From: Devosia limi DSM 17137 | GTDB taxonomy: Bacteria > Pseudomonadota > Alphaproteobacteria > Rhizobiales > Devosiaceae | Assembly: GCF_900128975.1 (NCBI RefSeq) | Contig: NZ_FQVC01000004.1 | Span: forward strand, 1-64,000 | Length of the DNA stretch: 64,000 nt | Reading direction: 5' to 3' | Part shown: piece after piece, positions 1 through 9,244 of the stretch | How positions within the stretch are numbered: the stretch's first letter is position 1 | How the letters are laid out: the number at the start of each line of letters is the position of its first letter | Made by a program: the position numbers and the translations under genes | The notes under the pieces: model-generated | What the model was told of the DNA's origin: nothing | What the model saw: only the letters and a program-made list of their open reading frames with translations | The model's database searches: none

Positions 1-278
1 GAGTCGATGAACTGCATGGAGTCCGGGGACTTTGCGGCAAGAACCTGGAACACCCGCACCCACACGCCAGCCTTGGCCCAACGGTTGAAGCGGTTGTAGA
101 CCGTTGTCGAGGGTCCATAGCGCTCGGGCAGGTCGCGCCAGGGCGAACCGGTTCTCAACACCCAGAATATGCCGTTCAGGACCCTGCGGTCGTCTACGCG
201 CGCAACCCCGCGCGGCTTGTTCGGCAACAGGGGCCTAATGAGTTCCCACTCGACATCTGTCAGATCAAATCGCGCCAT
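1..278 (-). CDS. IS5-family transposase, N-terminal part (cut by window edge)
   Basis: The minus-strand frame starts at the ATG complementary to 276-278 and is open to the window edge, so about 92 codons are visible. It begins MARFDLTDVEWELIRPLLP and continues with an RTGSPWRDLPERYG motif and a tryptophan-rich WAKAGVW segment. This is the DUF4096-type N-terminal domain typical of IS5-family (IS427/IS1031-like) transposases. Catalytic DDE residues would lie beyond the window. In many relatives the enzyme is made from two frames by frameshifting; this cannot be judged here. The element points away from the neighbouring phosphotransferase gene. Its end probably lies near 340-355, where a CTAG (352-355) resembles the target site used by some IS427-group elements; I could not prove the terminal repeat because the other end is missing. 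Confidence 0.85.
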   Translation of the reverse strand, partial: MARFDLTDVEWELIRPLLPNKPRGVARVDDRRVLNGIFWVLRTGSPWRDLPERYGPSTTVYNRFNRWAKAGVWVRVFQVLAAKSPDSMQFID

Positions 279-423
279 CGCACCCTCCGATTAGCCTGGA
301 GAGTGAATCACGATGGCGCCTAATCGGGAATCCCGTTTATGAGTTCAGAACCTAGCTCAAAGCTGGCGTCAGACAGTGACGCGGCTATGCTGTCGGCTCG
401 ATTCTTTGCGGGCGGGACAGCAA
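279..423. mobile_element. IS5-type element end and junction with host DNA
   Basis: Non-coding stretch between the transposase start and the phosphotransferase gene. It contains the small palindrome CGGGAATCCCG at about 324-334 and the phrase GAGTTCAGAAC before CTAG (352-355). I read the part up to about 351 as the element's left or right end and the rest as host DNA. The exact boundary is inference; it needs the other IS end. Confidence 0.4.
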
Positions 424-1317
424 TTGACGGATGATCGCATCGAAATCAGTGCTGATGACGTGCAGGCGCTGGTCGCGGCACAGTTTCCGCATTGGGCGCA
501 TCTGCCGGTGCGACCGGTCCTGCAGGGAGGCTGGGACAACAGGACCTTCCATCTCGGCGAACGGATGAAGGTGCGGCTGCCCAGCGCGCAGCGATATGTG
601 GCTGCGGTCGAAAAGGAAAATCGCTATCTGCCGGGTCTGGCGGCGCAATTGCCGCTGCCGATCCCGGTGCCGCTGGCCATCGGGTCGCCGGGGCAGGGCT
701 ACCCCTATATTTGGTCGGTCTATGACTGGCTGGAGGGCGAGACCGCTTCGGCCCAGCGTATTGCCGACATGGCAGGTTTCGCCGCGGACTTGGGAGAGTT
801 CCTCGTGGCGCTGCAGGCTATCGACGCCAGCGATGGACCACCGGCGGGCGAGCATAATTTCCATCGGGGCGGCGCGCTCAGTGTCTATGACGGCGAAACA
901 CGGGCCTGTATTGCGGCGCTGGGTGAGCGGATCGATGGCGCCGCGGCATTGGCGGTGTGGGAGGCTGCGCTCGCAGCGACCTGGCACGGCAGGCCGGTAT
1001 GGGTGCATGGCGATATCGCCGCCGGCAACCTGCTGGTCCGGGATGGGCATCTGGCCGCGGTCATCGATTTCGGCAGTTCGGCGGTCGGCGATCCTGCGTG
1101 TGACCTGGTGATTGCCTGGCTGTTGTTCAGCGGGGAGAGCCGGTCGGCATTTCGCCGCGCCGTGGCTGCGGACGAGGCGGTCTGGGCCAGGGCGCGGGGC
1201 TGGGCGCTGTGGAAGGCCCTGCTGGTGATGGCAGAGGACCGCAATACCCCTCCGGCCGAATTGCCTGCCGCTGCGATTGTCGAGACTGTGCTGGCCGAGC
1301 ATCGTCTGGCGCGCTGA
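424..1317 (+). CDS. Aminoglycoside/macrolide-phosphotransferase-family protein
   Basis: Kinase-fold phosphotransferase (APH/choline-kinase superfamily), about 297 residues, expected to transfer a phosphate from ATP to a small hydroxylated substrate in the cytoplasm. Visible motifs are the catalytic-loop sequence VHGDIAAGNLLV (His195-Gly-Asp197) and the metal-binding VIDFGSSAVGDPACDLV (Asp216), plus an N-terminal GGWDNRTFHLG that fits the nucleotide-binding strand. I chose the TTG at 424, because the residues after it (LTDDRIEIS) look like the true start of this family; a GTG at 376 is also open but its 16 extra residues do not look protein-like. The gene sits only some 70 bases from the end of an IS5-type element, so its native promoter may have been replaced. 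Resistance to a drug cannot be inferred: most chromosomal members have unknown substrates. Confidence 0.85.
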   Translation: MTDDRIEISADDVQALVAAQFPHWAHLPVRPVLQGGWDNRTFHLGERMKVRLPSAQRYVAAVEKENRYLPGLAAQLPLPIPVPLAIGSPGQGYPYIWSVYDWLEGETASAQRIADMAGFAADLGEFLVALQAIDASDGPPAGEHNFHRGGALSVYDGETRACIAALGERIDGAAALAVWEAALAATWHGRPVWVHGDIAAGNLLVRDGHLAAVIDFGSSAVGDPACDLVIAWLLFSGESRSAFRRAVAADEAVWARARGWALWKALLVMAEDRNTPPAELPAAAIVETVLAEHRLAR

Positions 1318-1318
1318 A

Positions 1319-1624
1319 CTATTCCTCGGGCTCGGTGGTGAACAGCAGTGGGTAACCCTTGCTGCGGGCAATTTCGGTCGCGCGATTGGCCTTGGCCTCG
1401 GCGATCTCCCTGGTGAAGACGGCAACGACGCAGGCGCCCCTGGTATGGGCGGTCAGCATGATCGCCAGCGCCTGAGCTTCGGGGACCCGGAACTCGGCCT
1501 TGAGCAGGCTGACGACGAAATCGCGCGGGGTGAAATCGTCATTGATGAGGATGACCTTGTGCAGTGGCGGCCGGGCGGGCTTGAGCACGGTCGCGGTGCG
1601 CGGCTTGGTATTGGTCTGGGTCAT
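1319..1624 (-). CDS. clpS: ATP-dependent Clp protease adaptor ClpS (ClpS2-like)
   Basis: Adaptor that delivers N-degron substrates to ClpAP. The 101-residue protein has the family core: LHKVILINDDFTPRDFVV (the Asn-Asp-Asp substrate-pocket motif), the IMLTAHTRG helix, and the VFTREIAEAKA segment. The ending YPLLFTTEPEE is what I know from alphaproteobacterial ClpS2 rather than ClpS1. The start is the ATG at 1624, preceded by AGGAGGAGC; upstream codons in frame are not needed. It converges on the phosphotransferase gene with a 1-base gap. No clpA is in the window, which is normal for the second ClpS paralogue. Confidence 0.9.
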   Translation of the reverse strand: MTQTNTKPRTATVLKPARPPLHKVILINDDFTPRDFVVSLLKAEFRVPEAQALAIMLTAHTRGACVVAVFTREIAEAKANRATEIARSKGYPLLFTTEPEE

Positions 1625-1681
1625 GGAAGCTCCTCCTGCGATGAGGAGCGGCCAGTATAGCACCAATAGCGGTCGATGCGA

Positions 1682-2020
1682 TCACTTGCCGTCGTCGGTC
1701 GCATCCTGGCCGACGAGCCGATGGCGCAGATTACCGATGGCTGGAAAACCGTAACCGCTGCCGGGCGTGTCGAACATCAGTGCACCCTGCTGGTGATACG
1801 GGCTGGCATAGAGATCGCTGGCTATCCTGTGCAGGGTGAGGGTCAGTGCCTGGACTGCGTCCATGCCATGGCCGGCGCTGGATCGCGCCCCATCGGGCCA
1901 ATCGATTTCGTAGCGGCATTTCCAGGACCGCCCGGCATGTTCGGGGGCATGGATACGGACCTCGCACGGAAGCCTGCTGGCGCCGGTGATGATGTGGAGA
2001 ATACGGGTGGCGATCAGCAT
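1682..2020 (-). CDS. DUF6968-type conserved hypothetical protein
   Basis: A 112-residue protein starting MLIATRILHIITG. The body (VRIHAPEHAGRSWKCRYEIDWPD, then GMDAVQALTLTLHRIASDLY) matches my memory of the DUF6968 family, small proteins with an N-terminal beta-rich half and a central helix. No catalytic motif or signal peptide is visible and the function is unknown. Longer in-frame starts exist upstream but their codons look like antisense noise from the aldo/keto reductase leader. It lies upstream of clpS on the same strand with a 57-base gap, so co-transcription with clpS is possible. Confidence 0.65.
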   Translation of the reverse strand: MLIATRILHIITGASRLPCEVRIHAPEHAGRSWKCRYEIDWPDGARSSAGHGMDAVQALTLTLHRIASDLYASPYHQQGALMFDTPGSGYGFPAIGNLRHRLVGQDATDDGK

Positions 2021-2162
2021 GGTGGTCGTTCCTAGCTGGCTTCCCTCAATCGCGGCTGACCATGCCACTGCAAGCCGCGAGGGCGCAAGTGACCGCATGA
2101 TGAACCTTTGGCGGGCTGGTGGGTTTTGCGTGGAGCCAGCAATCGCCGCAGAGGAGCCTTTC

Positions 2163-2999
2163 ATGACCAGTATTCCCAACATCGCGCTCAATGACGGATA
2201 TGACATCCCCCAGATCGGTCTCGGGGTGTGGCAGATAGACAATGACAAGGTCGGCGAGCCGGTGCGCGCCGCTATTGATGCCGGCTACCGGCATATCGAT
2301 ACGGCCCAGGGCTATGGCAATGAAAGCGGTGTCGGCCGGGGGATTGCCCGCAATGGCATCGATCGCGACGAGTTGTTCATCACCTCCAAGCTGCGGACGC
2401 GGGACCAGGGGTATGACAATACGCTGCGCTCATTCATGGGGTCGCTGGACCGGCTGGAAATGGACTATCTGGACCTGTTCCTCATCCATTGGCCGGTGCC
2501 GGAGCAGGACAAATATGCCGATACCTGGCGGGCCTTCGTTCAGCTGCAGCGCGACGGTCGCATTCGCTCCATCGGCGTATCGAACTTCCTGCCCGAGCAT
2601 ATCGAGCGGATCGTCGACAAGACCGGCGTGGTGCCGGCAATCAACCAGGTTGAGACCCATCCCTATTATCAGCAGCGCGCCATCAGGGACTTCCACACCA
2701 AGCATCGGATCGCGCTGGAAAGCTATAGCCCACTCGGCGGCGGTGCGGTTCTGGGCGACAGGACCATTGGCGAGATTGCGCTCAAGCATGGCAAGAGCCC
2801 GGCACAGGCGATTATCCGCTGGCACCTGCAGGAAGGGCTGATCGCTATTCCGAAGTCGGCCCATGCCGACCGGATCAAGGCCAATCTTGAGGTGTTCGAT
2901 TTCGAGCTGGACGCCGAGGACCTCAGACGGATTGCCGCACTGGATCGGCCCGATGGCAAGAAGCTCACGCCACCCGAGCAGATGAACGACCTGTTCTAG
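2163..2999 (+). CDS. Aldo/keto reductase
   Basis: NADPH-dependent aldehyde/ketone reductase of the AKR superfamily (2,5-diketo-gluconate-reductase-like subgroup), 278 residues, cytosolic TIM barrel. The catalytic tetrad is visible: Asp46 (HIDTAQGYG), Tyr51, Lys76 (TSKL) and His109 (LIHWP). Further family marks are SIGVSNF, NQVETHPY, ESYSPLGGG and the cofactor-binding IPKSAHADRIKAN. The start ATG at 2163 has GGAGCC just upstream; a longer frame from 1986 is not supported. The 3' end overlaps the convergent acetyltransferase gene by four bases. Substrate is unknown. Confidence 0.93.
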   Translation: MTSIPNIALNDGYDIPQIGLGVWQIDNDKVGEPVRAAIDAGYRHIDTAQGYGNESGVGRGIARNGIDRDELFITSKLRTRDQGYDNTLRSFMGSLDRLEMDYLDLFLIHWPVPEQDKYADTWRAFVQLQRDGRIRSIGVSNFLPEHIERIVDKTGVVPAINQVETHPYYQQRAIRDFHTKHRIALESYSPLGGGAVLGDRTIGEIALKHGKSPAQAIIRWHLQEGLIAIPKSAHADRIKANLEVFDFELDAEDLRRIAALDRPDGKKLTPPEQMNDLF

Positions 3000-3463
3000 A
3001 GCTGCAGCTTGAACCCCGCATGGGTCGGCTTGAAACCGAGGCGGGCATAGAAACGGTGGGCGTCGGTGCGGATGTTGTTGGAGGTCAGCTGCACCATCTC
3101 GCACCCCGCCTCCCGGCACCGCTCGATGGCCCATTGCACCATGGCGGAGCCATAGCCGGTGCCGCGTTGGTCGGGCCGGATATGCACATGTTCCAGCAGG
3201 CCGCGTTTCAGGCCGAACTGGGGCAGCCCGGGAATGATCGAAATCTGCAGGGTGCCGATGATCTCGCCGGCTTTCTCGACCACGATCAGGCGATGGGCCG
3301 GATCGGCGTCAATTTCATCCAGCGCTGCGCGATAGCGGGGATCGCCGAGGGTTGCCTGATCAAGCGGCGGTGCAGCGGCACCACGGGAATCCCCGGCGTG
3401 CCCCAATGTCAGGATGGTGGCGATATCGGCGTGGGTCGCGTCGCGAAACAACAGGTCGGCCAT
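2996..3463 (-). CDS. GNAT-family N-acetyltransferase
   Basis: Predicted acyl-CoA-dependent acetyltransferase, 155 residues. Motif A with the acetyl-CoA pyrophosphate loop is clear (VHIRPDQRGTGYGSAMV, giving R/Q-x-x-G-x-G/A), followed by a typical motif B (DAHRFYARLGFKPTHAGFKL). The N-terminal RDATHADIATILTLG is the usual first strand-helix of such enzymes. Substrate is not predictable from sequence. It is convergent with the aldo/keto reductase and overlaps its stop codon region by four bases. Confidence 0.92.
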   Translation of the reverse strand: MADLLFRDATHADIATILTLGHAGDSRGAAAPPLDQATLGDPRYRAALDEIDADPAHRLIVVEKAGEIIGTLQISIIPGLPQFGLKRGLLEHVHIRPDQRGTGYGSAMVQWAIERCREAGCEMVQLTSNNIRTDAHRFYARLGFKPTHAGFKLQL

Positions 3464-3526
3464 GGTAATCCCCGCAGTGTGGCTGCCACTATCGATGGAA
3501 ATCGGGGCGATGCAAGTCCGGACAGG

Positions 3527-5059
3527 CTAGCGACGCCGGGGACTGATCAGCCGGGCCAGCAGCAGGACGAGGACTGCGGCCAGAGCCGGCGCCAGCGCCA
3601 GCCAGGAACCAGCGGCCCAGAGAGCGCCGGTGCCGGCCCACATGATGGAGGCAAAGGCCTCGCTGAGGGTGGCGGCGCGCGAGGCGACCTGGCGGCGGCG
3701 GAACATCGAACGCCTGGCGACCACCCGGAACCAAAGCTGGATGGCGGTTGCCGAACCGGCCGACAAGGCGGCGCAGATTGCGGTGATCGCAGCCATCTGC
3801 ACGGAAGACAGGGCGATCAGCACCAGCAAGGGCGCCAGCACGGCGGCAATGATCACCAGCACCGCCTCGATCTTGGCGATCAGCACCGAGCGCGGCGATA
3901 CCGGGGCGGTGACGACCAGATCGTGCGCGTCCTCACCGGAGATGGCGAGCCAGGCGAGGCCGCCGGCCAATTGTCCCGAAGCCATGACCAGCACCGGTAC
4001 CACGACGACAAAGGCGCCGGCGCTGTTGCCATAATTGATCCAGAGCATCAGTGCGGGCGGCAGCAGATAGAGGATCTGCATCAGCGTCTGCGACAGCAGC
4101 CACGGATCGCGCTGCAGCAGGCGCCATTCCTTGAGGCGCAGCACATGGCGCTGGGAGGCGCTGCGGAAGCGGCGGCTCGAGGGGCGGCGCTGGGTGCGGA
4201 CATGAGACAGGCCGGTGGCGGAAATGGCGTGGCGGCCATAGCTCGAGGCGGTGACGGCGACGGTCAGCAGCAGGGCGCCAAAACCGATGATGGTGACGGC
4301 GAGCAATGCCAGGGGGGCACCCATGGCGGCGCGGGCCGGCAGCCAGAGCAGGCTTTGCTGATCAGGCGTGGCGGCGACAATTTCGGCCGATTGCAGCAGG
4401 GTAAAGCGCGAATAGCTGCCATAGTAGAGGATGGCTGCGGCCTGAATGCCAATGACAAAGCCGGCGCCAACGATTGCGGCGACGATCTGCGCGATCAAGC
4501 GGGTGCGCTTGGGGCCAACCAGCCGGAACAGCACGATGGTGATGGCGACCGCGATGGCGGCCGACAGGGCGCCGACCGAGGTGAGCACGCCATAGGCGGC
4601 GAGCCAGTGGGGGCCATCAAGCAGCGCCAGCATGTTGATCAGGGGGCTCGCCAGGAGACAGGACAGCAGCACCGTCGACAGGGCGACCGCGCCGGTGCGG
4701 ACGGCAAAGAGACGGCGGGAGGAGGCGGGCGAGGACAGGATCAGATCGAGGTCGGAGCGGGCGTAATAGACGCGGGTGACCGATTCCAGTGCCTGGGAGA
4801 GCATGACCGACCAGAACAACAGGCCGCCGCCGGTCAACAGGACCAGTGTTGGCTTGTCGGGCGTGATGCCATCGGCGACCCAGGGCGCGACAAGTCCATA
4901 GGCGAGCAGATGCAGCAGCGCGGCGACGACAGCGAGTACGGCCAGGAGGACCATGCCGCGGGTCCGGCGGCCGCCGCTCATCATGGCGAGCCATTCACGC
5001 CAGGCGAGATTGAGCTCGTGGCGGGCGAACCAGGCTATCGAGGCGGGAGCGGTGCTCAT
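3527..5059 (-). CDS. ABC transporter permease (large ABC-2-like membrane subunit)
   Basis: Polytopic inner-membrane protein of 510 residues with roughly a dozen hydrophobic segments, the first at about residues 33-60 (GMVLLAVLAVVAALLHLLAY) and the last at the C-terminus (ALAPALAAVLVLLLARLI). A basic, probably cytoplasmic loop (RTQRRPSSRRFRSASQRH) divides two halves. It overlaps the upstream ATPase gene by four bases (ATGA), so the two are translationally coupled and form one ABC system, most likely an exporter or efflux unit since no binding protein is linked. Substrate unknown. Confidence 0.82.
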   Translation of the reverse strand: MSTAPASIAWFARHELNLAWREWLAMMSGGRRTRGMVLLAVLAVVAALLHLLAYGLVAPWVADGITPDKPTLVLLTGGGLLFWSVMLSQALESVTRVYYARSDLDLILSSPASSRRLFAVRTGAVALSTVLLSCLLASPLINMLALLDGPHWLAAYGVLTSVGALSAAIAVAITIVLFRLVGPKRTRLIAQIVAAIVGAGFVIGIQAAAILYYGSYSRFTLLQSAEIVAATPDQQSLLWLPARAAMGAPLALLAVTIIGFGALLLTVAVTASSYGRHAISATGLSHVRTQRRPSSRRFRSASQRHVLRLKEWRLLQRDPWLLSQTLMQILYLLPPALMLWINYGNSAGAFVVVVPVLVMASGQLAGGLAWLAISGEDAHDLVVTAPVSPRSVLIAKIEAVLVIIAAVLAPLLVLIALSSVQMAAITAICAALSAGSATAIQLWFRVVARRSMFRRRQVASRAATLSEAFASIMWAGTGALWAAGSWLALAPALAAVLVLLLARLISPRRR

Positions 5060-5799
5060 GCGGCAGCCGGTTCGGCAGCAACCAGGTCGAGGAAGATTTC
5101 CTCAAGGCTGGTTTCTCTCCCGACGCGGGCGCGCAGTTCGGCCAGAGTGCCTTCGGCAATCAGGCGGCCATGGGCGATGACGCCGATGCGTTCGGCCATG
5201 CGCTCGGCAACTTCGAGAATATGCGTGGTCATGATGACGGTGACGCCCTGGCGGACCTTTTGCAGCAGCACGTCCTTGACCTGGCGGGCCGAGCCGGCGT
5301 CGAGGCCGGTCAGGGGTTCGTCGAGAATGATCAGCCTGGGGTCATGCACCAGCGCGCCGGCGAGGGCGACCTTCTGCAGCGTGCCCTTGGAGAAGCTGCC
5401 GCAGAGATCATTGGCGTGGGGAGCGAGCCCCAGCCAGTCCAGCAGCTCGTGCGACTTGGCCTCGGCGGTATGGGCGTCGATCTGCCAGAGACCGGCGACG
5501 AATTCGAGATATTCCAGCGGGGTCAGCCGGTCATAGACCATCGGTTCGTCGGAGACCCAGGCGACGATCTGCTTGGCGGCGAGGGGATGGCTGCGGACAT
5601 CGATGCCAAAGATTGCGATGTCACCGGCATCGGGCTGCAACAGGCCCGCGACCATGCGCAGGATGGTGGTCTTGCCAGCGCCATTGGGGCCGAGCAGGGC
5701 GTAGAACTCGCCGGCGCGCACCGTCAGCCCGAGATTGTTGATCACCGGGCGGTCGAAGCTCTTGGCGAGATTGGAGATGGCGAGGGCAGGGACCGTCAT
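5056..5799 (-). CDS. ABC transporter ATP-binding protein
   Basis: 247-residue ATPase that energises the adjacent 510-residue permease. Walker A is GPNGAGKTT, Walker B is LIILDEPLTGLD, the Q-loop lies near WVSDEPMVYDRLT, and the switch histidine is in MTTHILE. The signature motif is degenerate (FSKGTLQKVALAGAL instead of LSGGQ), which is common in the ABC-2/CcmA-like drug or lipid efflux group. The C-terminal LEEIFLDLVA is the typical tail of that group. First gene of a two-gene operon; the stop overlaps the permease start. Confidence 0.92.
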   Translation of the reverse strand: MTVPALAISNLAKSFDRPVINNLGLTVRAGEFYALLGPNGAGKTTILRMVAGLLQPDAGDIAIFGIDVRSHPLAAKQIVAWVSDEPMVYDRLTPLEYLEFVAGLWQIDAHTAEAKSHELLDWLGLAPHANDLCGSFSKGTLQKVALAGALVHDPRLIILDEPLTGLDAGSARQVKDVLLQKVRQGVTVIMTTHILEVAERMAERIGVIAHGRLIAEGTLAELRARVGRETSLEEIFLDLVAAEPAAA

Positions 5800-5966
5800 G
5801 GCGTCGCTCCGACTGGAAAGCCGGGTGAGCCTATGCGGCCTGTGTTTCCCGCCCGTGAATCGGCAGCGTTAAGATTTTGGCACTGCGGCCGGCGAGTTCA
5901 TGGAGGACAAGACCGGCGACCGCCCTGAAATCCTGATCTCTGCGGGATGTGGGGATCGGGCCATGG

Positions 5967-5992
5967 GTGGTCCCCCGCGAACGGGAGACCAC
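5967..5992 (-). terminator. Possible hairpin downstream of cpdB
   Basis: GTGGTC and GACCAC pair around a second CCCG/CGGG stem with a CGAA loop, just 3' of the cpdB stop on the minus strand. There is no following T run, so it may be a stability hairpin rather than an intrinsic terminator. The rest of the 5800-6004 gap shows nothing else I recognise. Confidence 0.35.
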
Positions 5993-6004
5993 AGGGCAAG
6001 GAAA

Positions 6005-7984
6005 TCAAAGCGCGATGCGATAGATGCCGAAGCCGGTGTCGCTGGTGTCGCCGGTCGCCTCGATCTTGACCGCGGTGACGTCGTCGAGATGCTCGGCGGC
6101 CTTTGGACCGGTCTCGAACAGCACGGTTGTGTCGCCAATGGGGGCGAGGGACCAATTGCTGTCAGCCGACGGGTTGATGGTGCCGTTCTCGACGATGAAG
6201 CGGACGATCAGGTCGCGATTGGTATCGGGGCCCTTGAAGACGATGACATCGGCGCCGATGCCCGGGAAGGTGCCGCCGCCGCCCGCGCGGTAATTGTTGG
6301 TGGCAACGATGAACCTGGCGGCGGGATCGATCGGGGCGCCGTTGAACTGCAGGTCAGCGATGCGGTTGGCGTCGGGATTGAGCGTTTCCTTGCCGTCCGA
6401 AGAGTATTTGGAGGGCTGGGTCAGGTCGATCTTGTAGGTGACGCCGTCGATGATGTCGAAATTGTAGGACGGGAAATCCGGATTGATCAGGGCGGCATCC
6501 TTGGCGCCTTTTTCGACCTGGTTGAAGATGCCTGCCGAGCGCTCCAGCCAGTTCTTGACGTCGGCGCCGGTGATGGCGACGGCCTGGATGGTGTTGGGAT
6601 AGAGGTAGAGGTCCGCCACGTTCTTGATGGCGACCGGGCCGACCGGAACATCGGTGTAGTAATCGGGACCGCCACGGCCGCCCGACTTGAACGGCGCAGC
6701 CGCCGATAGCACCGGCAAGGCTTCCCATTCGGTGCCCTTCATCATCTGCTGGATGTACCAGGTCTGCGCCTGCGAGACGATCTGCACCGACGGGTCGTCG
6801 GCCACGAGGGCGAAATAGGAGTGCAGCGGGGCCGAGGTTTCGCCGACGGCGCGGCGCACATATTCGAGCGTTTCGCCATGGTCGGTCTGCGCCGCGGCCG
6901 CGACATCGGCTTCATTGTCGACCAGCGGATTGACCTTGCCCTCGACGCGCTCGAAAATCGGGCGGGCTTCGGAAGTGTGGGAGACAATGCTCCACTTGCC
7001 GGCGGCGTCCTGCTCGAGCAGCAGGTCGATCAGACCCATATGGCTGCCCCAGAAACCAGCCATGACGGCGGGCTTGCCATTGAGGGTGCCGGCTTCGTTG
7101 TCGACGCCTTCGATATCCTTGTAGTCGGTGCCCGGGAAGACCAGGTGATGGTGGCCAGTCAGGACCACGTCGATACCATCGACGGCAGCCAGCTGCAGCG
7201 AGGCGTTTTCGGCGCCGGGGACATGCTCGCCACCGGCAATACCCGAATGGGAGAGTGCGACGATGATGTCGGCACCCTCTTCACGCATCTTGGGCACATA
7301 GGCCCGGGCGGTTTCAACGATGTCGCGGGTGTTGACCTTGCCGGTCAGGTGGGTGGCGTCCCAGGTCATGATCTGCGGCGGCAGGAAGCCGATCAGGCCG
7401 ATCTTGATGGTCTTGGTGGCGCCGGAGCCGTCGGTCAGCGTCTTTTCGACGATGCGATAGGGCTCGATATAGGTGGTGTCGGACAGAGGATCGGCGGCCA
7501 GTTCGCCCTTGACCAGATTGGACGAGACGAAGGGGAAGGTCGCGCCGGCGAGGGCCTTGTCGAGGTAATCGAGGCCGTAGTTGAATTCGTGATTGCCCAG
7601 GGTTGCGGCGTCATAGCCGAGCGTGTTCATCGCGGCGATCATCGGATGGACATTGCCGTCGAGACCCTTCTCATAGGCGACGTAGTCGCCCATCGGATTG
7701 CCCTGGATGATATCGCCATTGTCGATCAGCATGGAATTGCCGGCTTCGGCGCGGATCGCTTCGATCAGCGCGGCGGTGCGGGCCAGACCCATCGTGTCGT
7801 TCGGTGCATCGGCATAATAGTCATAGGGAAAGACCGCGACATGCAGGTCGGTGGTTTCCATCAGGCGCAAATGGGCCTGATTGGACTGGGCGCTGACCGC
7901 AAACGGGTGCAGCACCGCCATGGCGCCGACGCTGACGGAGCCGGCCAGGAATGTGCGTCGGGATATCGTGGGATCGAATTTCAT
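6005..7984 (-). CDS. cpdB: 2',3'-cyclic-nucleotide 2'-phosphodiesterase / 3'-nucleotidase, Tat-exported
   Basis: Periplasmic bifunctional phosphoesterase that hydrolyses 2',3'-cyclic nucleotides and 3'-nucleotides, releasing nucleoside and phosphate. The 659-residue length matches CpdB. The N-terminus carries a twin-arginine signal (SRRTFLAG followed by a hydrophobic run ending SAQ), so it is folded before export. Metallophosphoesterase motifs are [25 protein letters not shown], a SHSG histidine and GHHH; the C-terminal 5'-nucleotidase domain has the substrate-binding [11 protein letters not shown] loop. It stands alone on the minus strand with about 290 bases upstream. Relevant to phosphate scavenging, but I see no copy of the 35-47 kb palindrome here. 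Confidence 0.93.
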   Translation of the reverse strand: MKFDPTISRRTFLAGSVSVGAMAVLHPFAVSAQSNQAHLRLMETTDLHVAVFPYDYYADAPNDTMGLARTAALIEAIRAEAGNSMLIDNGDIIQGNPMGDYVAYEKGLDGNVHPMIAAMNTLGYDAATLGNHEFNYGLDYLDKALAGATFPFVSSNLVKGELAADPLSDTTYIEPYRIVEKTLTDGSGATKTIKIGLIGFLPPQIMTWDATHLTGKVNTRDIVETARAYVPKMREEGADIIVALSHSGIAGGEHVPGAENASLQLAAVDGIDVVLTGHHHLVFPGTDYKDIEGVDNEAGTLNGKPAVMAGFWGSHMGLIDLLLEQDAAGKWSIVSHTSEARPIFERVEGKVNPLVDNEADVAAAAQTDHGETLEYVRRAVGETSAPLHSYFALVADDPSVQIVSQAQTWYIQQMMKGTEWEALPVLSAAAPFKSGGRGGPDYYTDVPVGPVAIKNVADLYLYPNTIQAVAITGADVKNWLERSAGIFNQVEKGAKDAALINPDFPSYNFDIIDGVTYKIDLTQPSKYSSDGKETLNPDANRIADLQFNGAPIDPAARFIVATNNYRAGGGGTFPGIGADVIVFKGPDTNRDLIVRFIVENGTINPSADSNWSLAPIGDTTVLFETGPKAAEHLDDVTAVKIEATGDTSDTGFGIYRIAL

Positions 7985-8273
7985 CGCATGTCTCCAAGAC
8001 TATCAACTGGGTTGAAAAATCCGTCACACGGGCACGGCTGGGCAGAGCCAGCGCGGTTTCCGTGGCGTCATGGTTCTCCTCATGCCGCCGGCAGGTGACG
8101 CTGCGATGACGGTGGCGAGAGGGACGGTATGGATTTTTGATCGCTTGGTCAATTTTGTTGAACGGGCCGTGTTTCGACCCTTCGATAGCGCTGGCGCGGA
8201 ACCCTTTGCGCGCGATAATGCTTGTTGAGTGGTGGGCGGTGCGACCCCCGCGGAAATCATGAGGACCAGCCCG

Positions 8274-9185
8274 ATGAAATGGCGCGGACGCGAGCGGAGC
8301 AGCAATATCGAAGACCGGCGCGGGCAGGGCGGTGGCCTTGGCGGGTTGGGCGGCAGTCCGTTCGGGCGTAGCGGCGGCATGCGCATTCCCACAGGCGGAC
8401 GCTCGGGCGGCGTTGGCGGGATGATCGGCATCATCGTGGTGCTGGGCATTATCTGGATGGTGACCGGACAGAGTCCGCTCGACATGCTGGCCGGCGGCGC
8501 ACCCAGCACGTCCTCGGCGTCCTCGACGCAGCTGCCAGCGGAGGGCCAGGATGAACTGACCGATTTCGTCGGTGTGGTGATCAAGGAAACCGAGACCATG
8601 TGGGGCGAGGTCTTCGCCGCATCGGGGCAGGATTACCCCGAGCCGACGGTGGTCCTGTTCAGCGGCCAGGTGAACACGGCCTGCGGGGCCGCCGATTCCA
8701 GCACCGGACCGTTCTATTGCCCGGGCGATCAGAAAGTTTACATCGACCTGAGCTTCTACGACCAGCTGCGCCGCCAGTTTGGCGCGCCGGGCGATTTCGC
8801 CCAGGCCTATGTGCTGGCCCATGAAGTTGGACACCATGTGCAGAACCTGACCGGCGTGCTGCCGGAGTTCAATCGGCGCCGGCAGGCGATGGGCCAGGAC
8901 GAGGCCAATGCCTATTCGGTGCGCATCGAATTGCAGGCCGATTGCTATGCCGGGGTATGGGCCAATTATGCCGGCCAGCAGAACCTGGTCGAGAATGGCG
9001 ACTTCGAGGAAGCGCTCAATGCCGCCGACCAGATCGGCGACGATACGCTGCAGAAGCGCATGCAGGGCTTTGCCGTGCCCAAGACGTTCAATCACGGGAC
9101 GTCGGCGCAGCGCAAAACCTGGTTCGAACGCGGCTACAGGACGGGCGACGTGAACCAGTGCGATACGTTCGCGGGCAATGTGTAG
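8274..9185 (+). CDS. Neutral zinc metallopeptidase, YpfJ family
   Basis: Membrane-anchored predicted zinc protease, 303 residues. After a short basic, glycine-rich N-terminal stretch there is one transmembrane segment at about residues 49-63 (MIGIIVVLGIIWMV), then the periplasmic catalytic domain with AHEVGHHVQ (zinc ligands His183 and His187, catalytic Glu184) and the downstream ELQADCYAGVWA motif that supplies the third ligand. The ATG at 8274 begins MKWRGRERSSNIEDRR, the conserved start of this family; an upstream in-frame GTG at 8229 is not favoured. Physiological substrate unknown. Confidence 0.93.
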   Translation: MKWRGRERSSNIEDRRGQGGGLGGLGGSPFGRSGGMRIPTGGRSGGVGGMIGIIVVLGIIWMVTGQSPLDMLAGGAPSTSSASSTQLPAEGQDELTDFVGVVIKETETMWGEVFAASGQDYPEPTVVLFSGQVNTACGAADSSTGPFYCPGDQKVYIDLSFYDQLRRQFGAPGDFAQAYVLAHEVGHHVQNLTGVLPEFNRRRQAMGQDEANAYSVRIELQADCYAGVWANYAGQQNLVENGDFEEALNAADQIGDDTLQKRMQGFAVPKTFNHGTSAQRKTWFERGYRTGDVNQCDTFAGNV

Positions 9186-9206
9186 GCAGACTGGCGCGTG
9201 ACTTGT

Positions 9207-9230
9207 CGGCTGGCTGAGATTGGCCAGCCG
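9207..9230. terminator. Hairpin between convergent genes
   Basis: CGGCTGGC (9207-9214) pairs with GCCAGCCG (9223-9230) across an eight-base loop, located between the metallopeptidase stop and the convergent acetyltransferase stop. No T run follows on either strand, so activity as a terminator is uncertain. Confidence 0.4.
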
Positions 9231-9244
9231 GCCCAAACGTCCCA

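Noticed and set aside
424..1317. Acquired aminoglycoside-resistance gene
   Set aside because: The IS neighbour is suggestive, but base composition matches the chromosome and the sequence resembles the broad chromosomal phosphotransferase group rather than known resistance enzymes.
3020..5536. Very long open frame opposite the ABC exporter genes
   Set aside because: Composed of Gly/Gln/Asp-rich antisense codons; the minus-strand genes have clear Walker and membrane motifs. Typical shadow in G+C-rich DNA.
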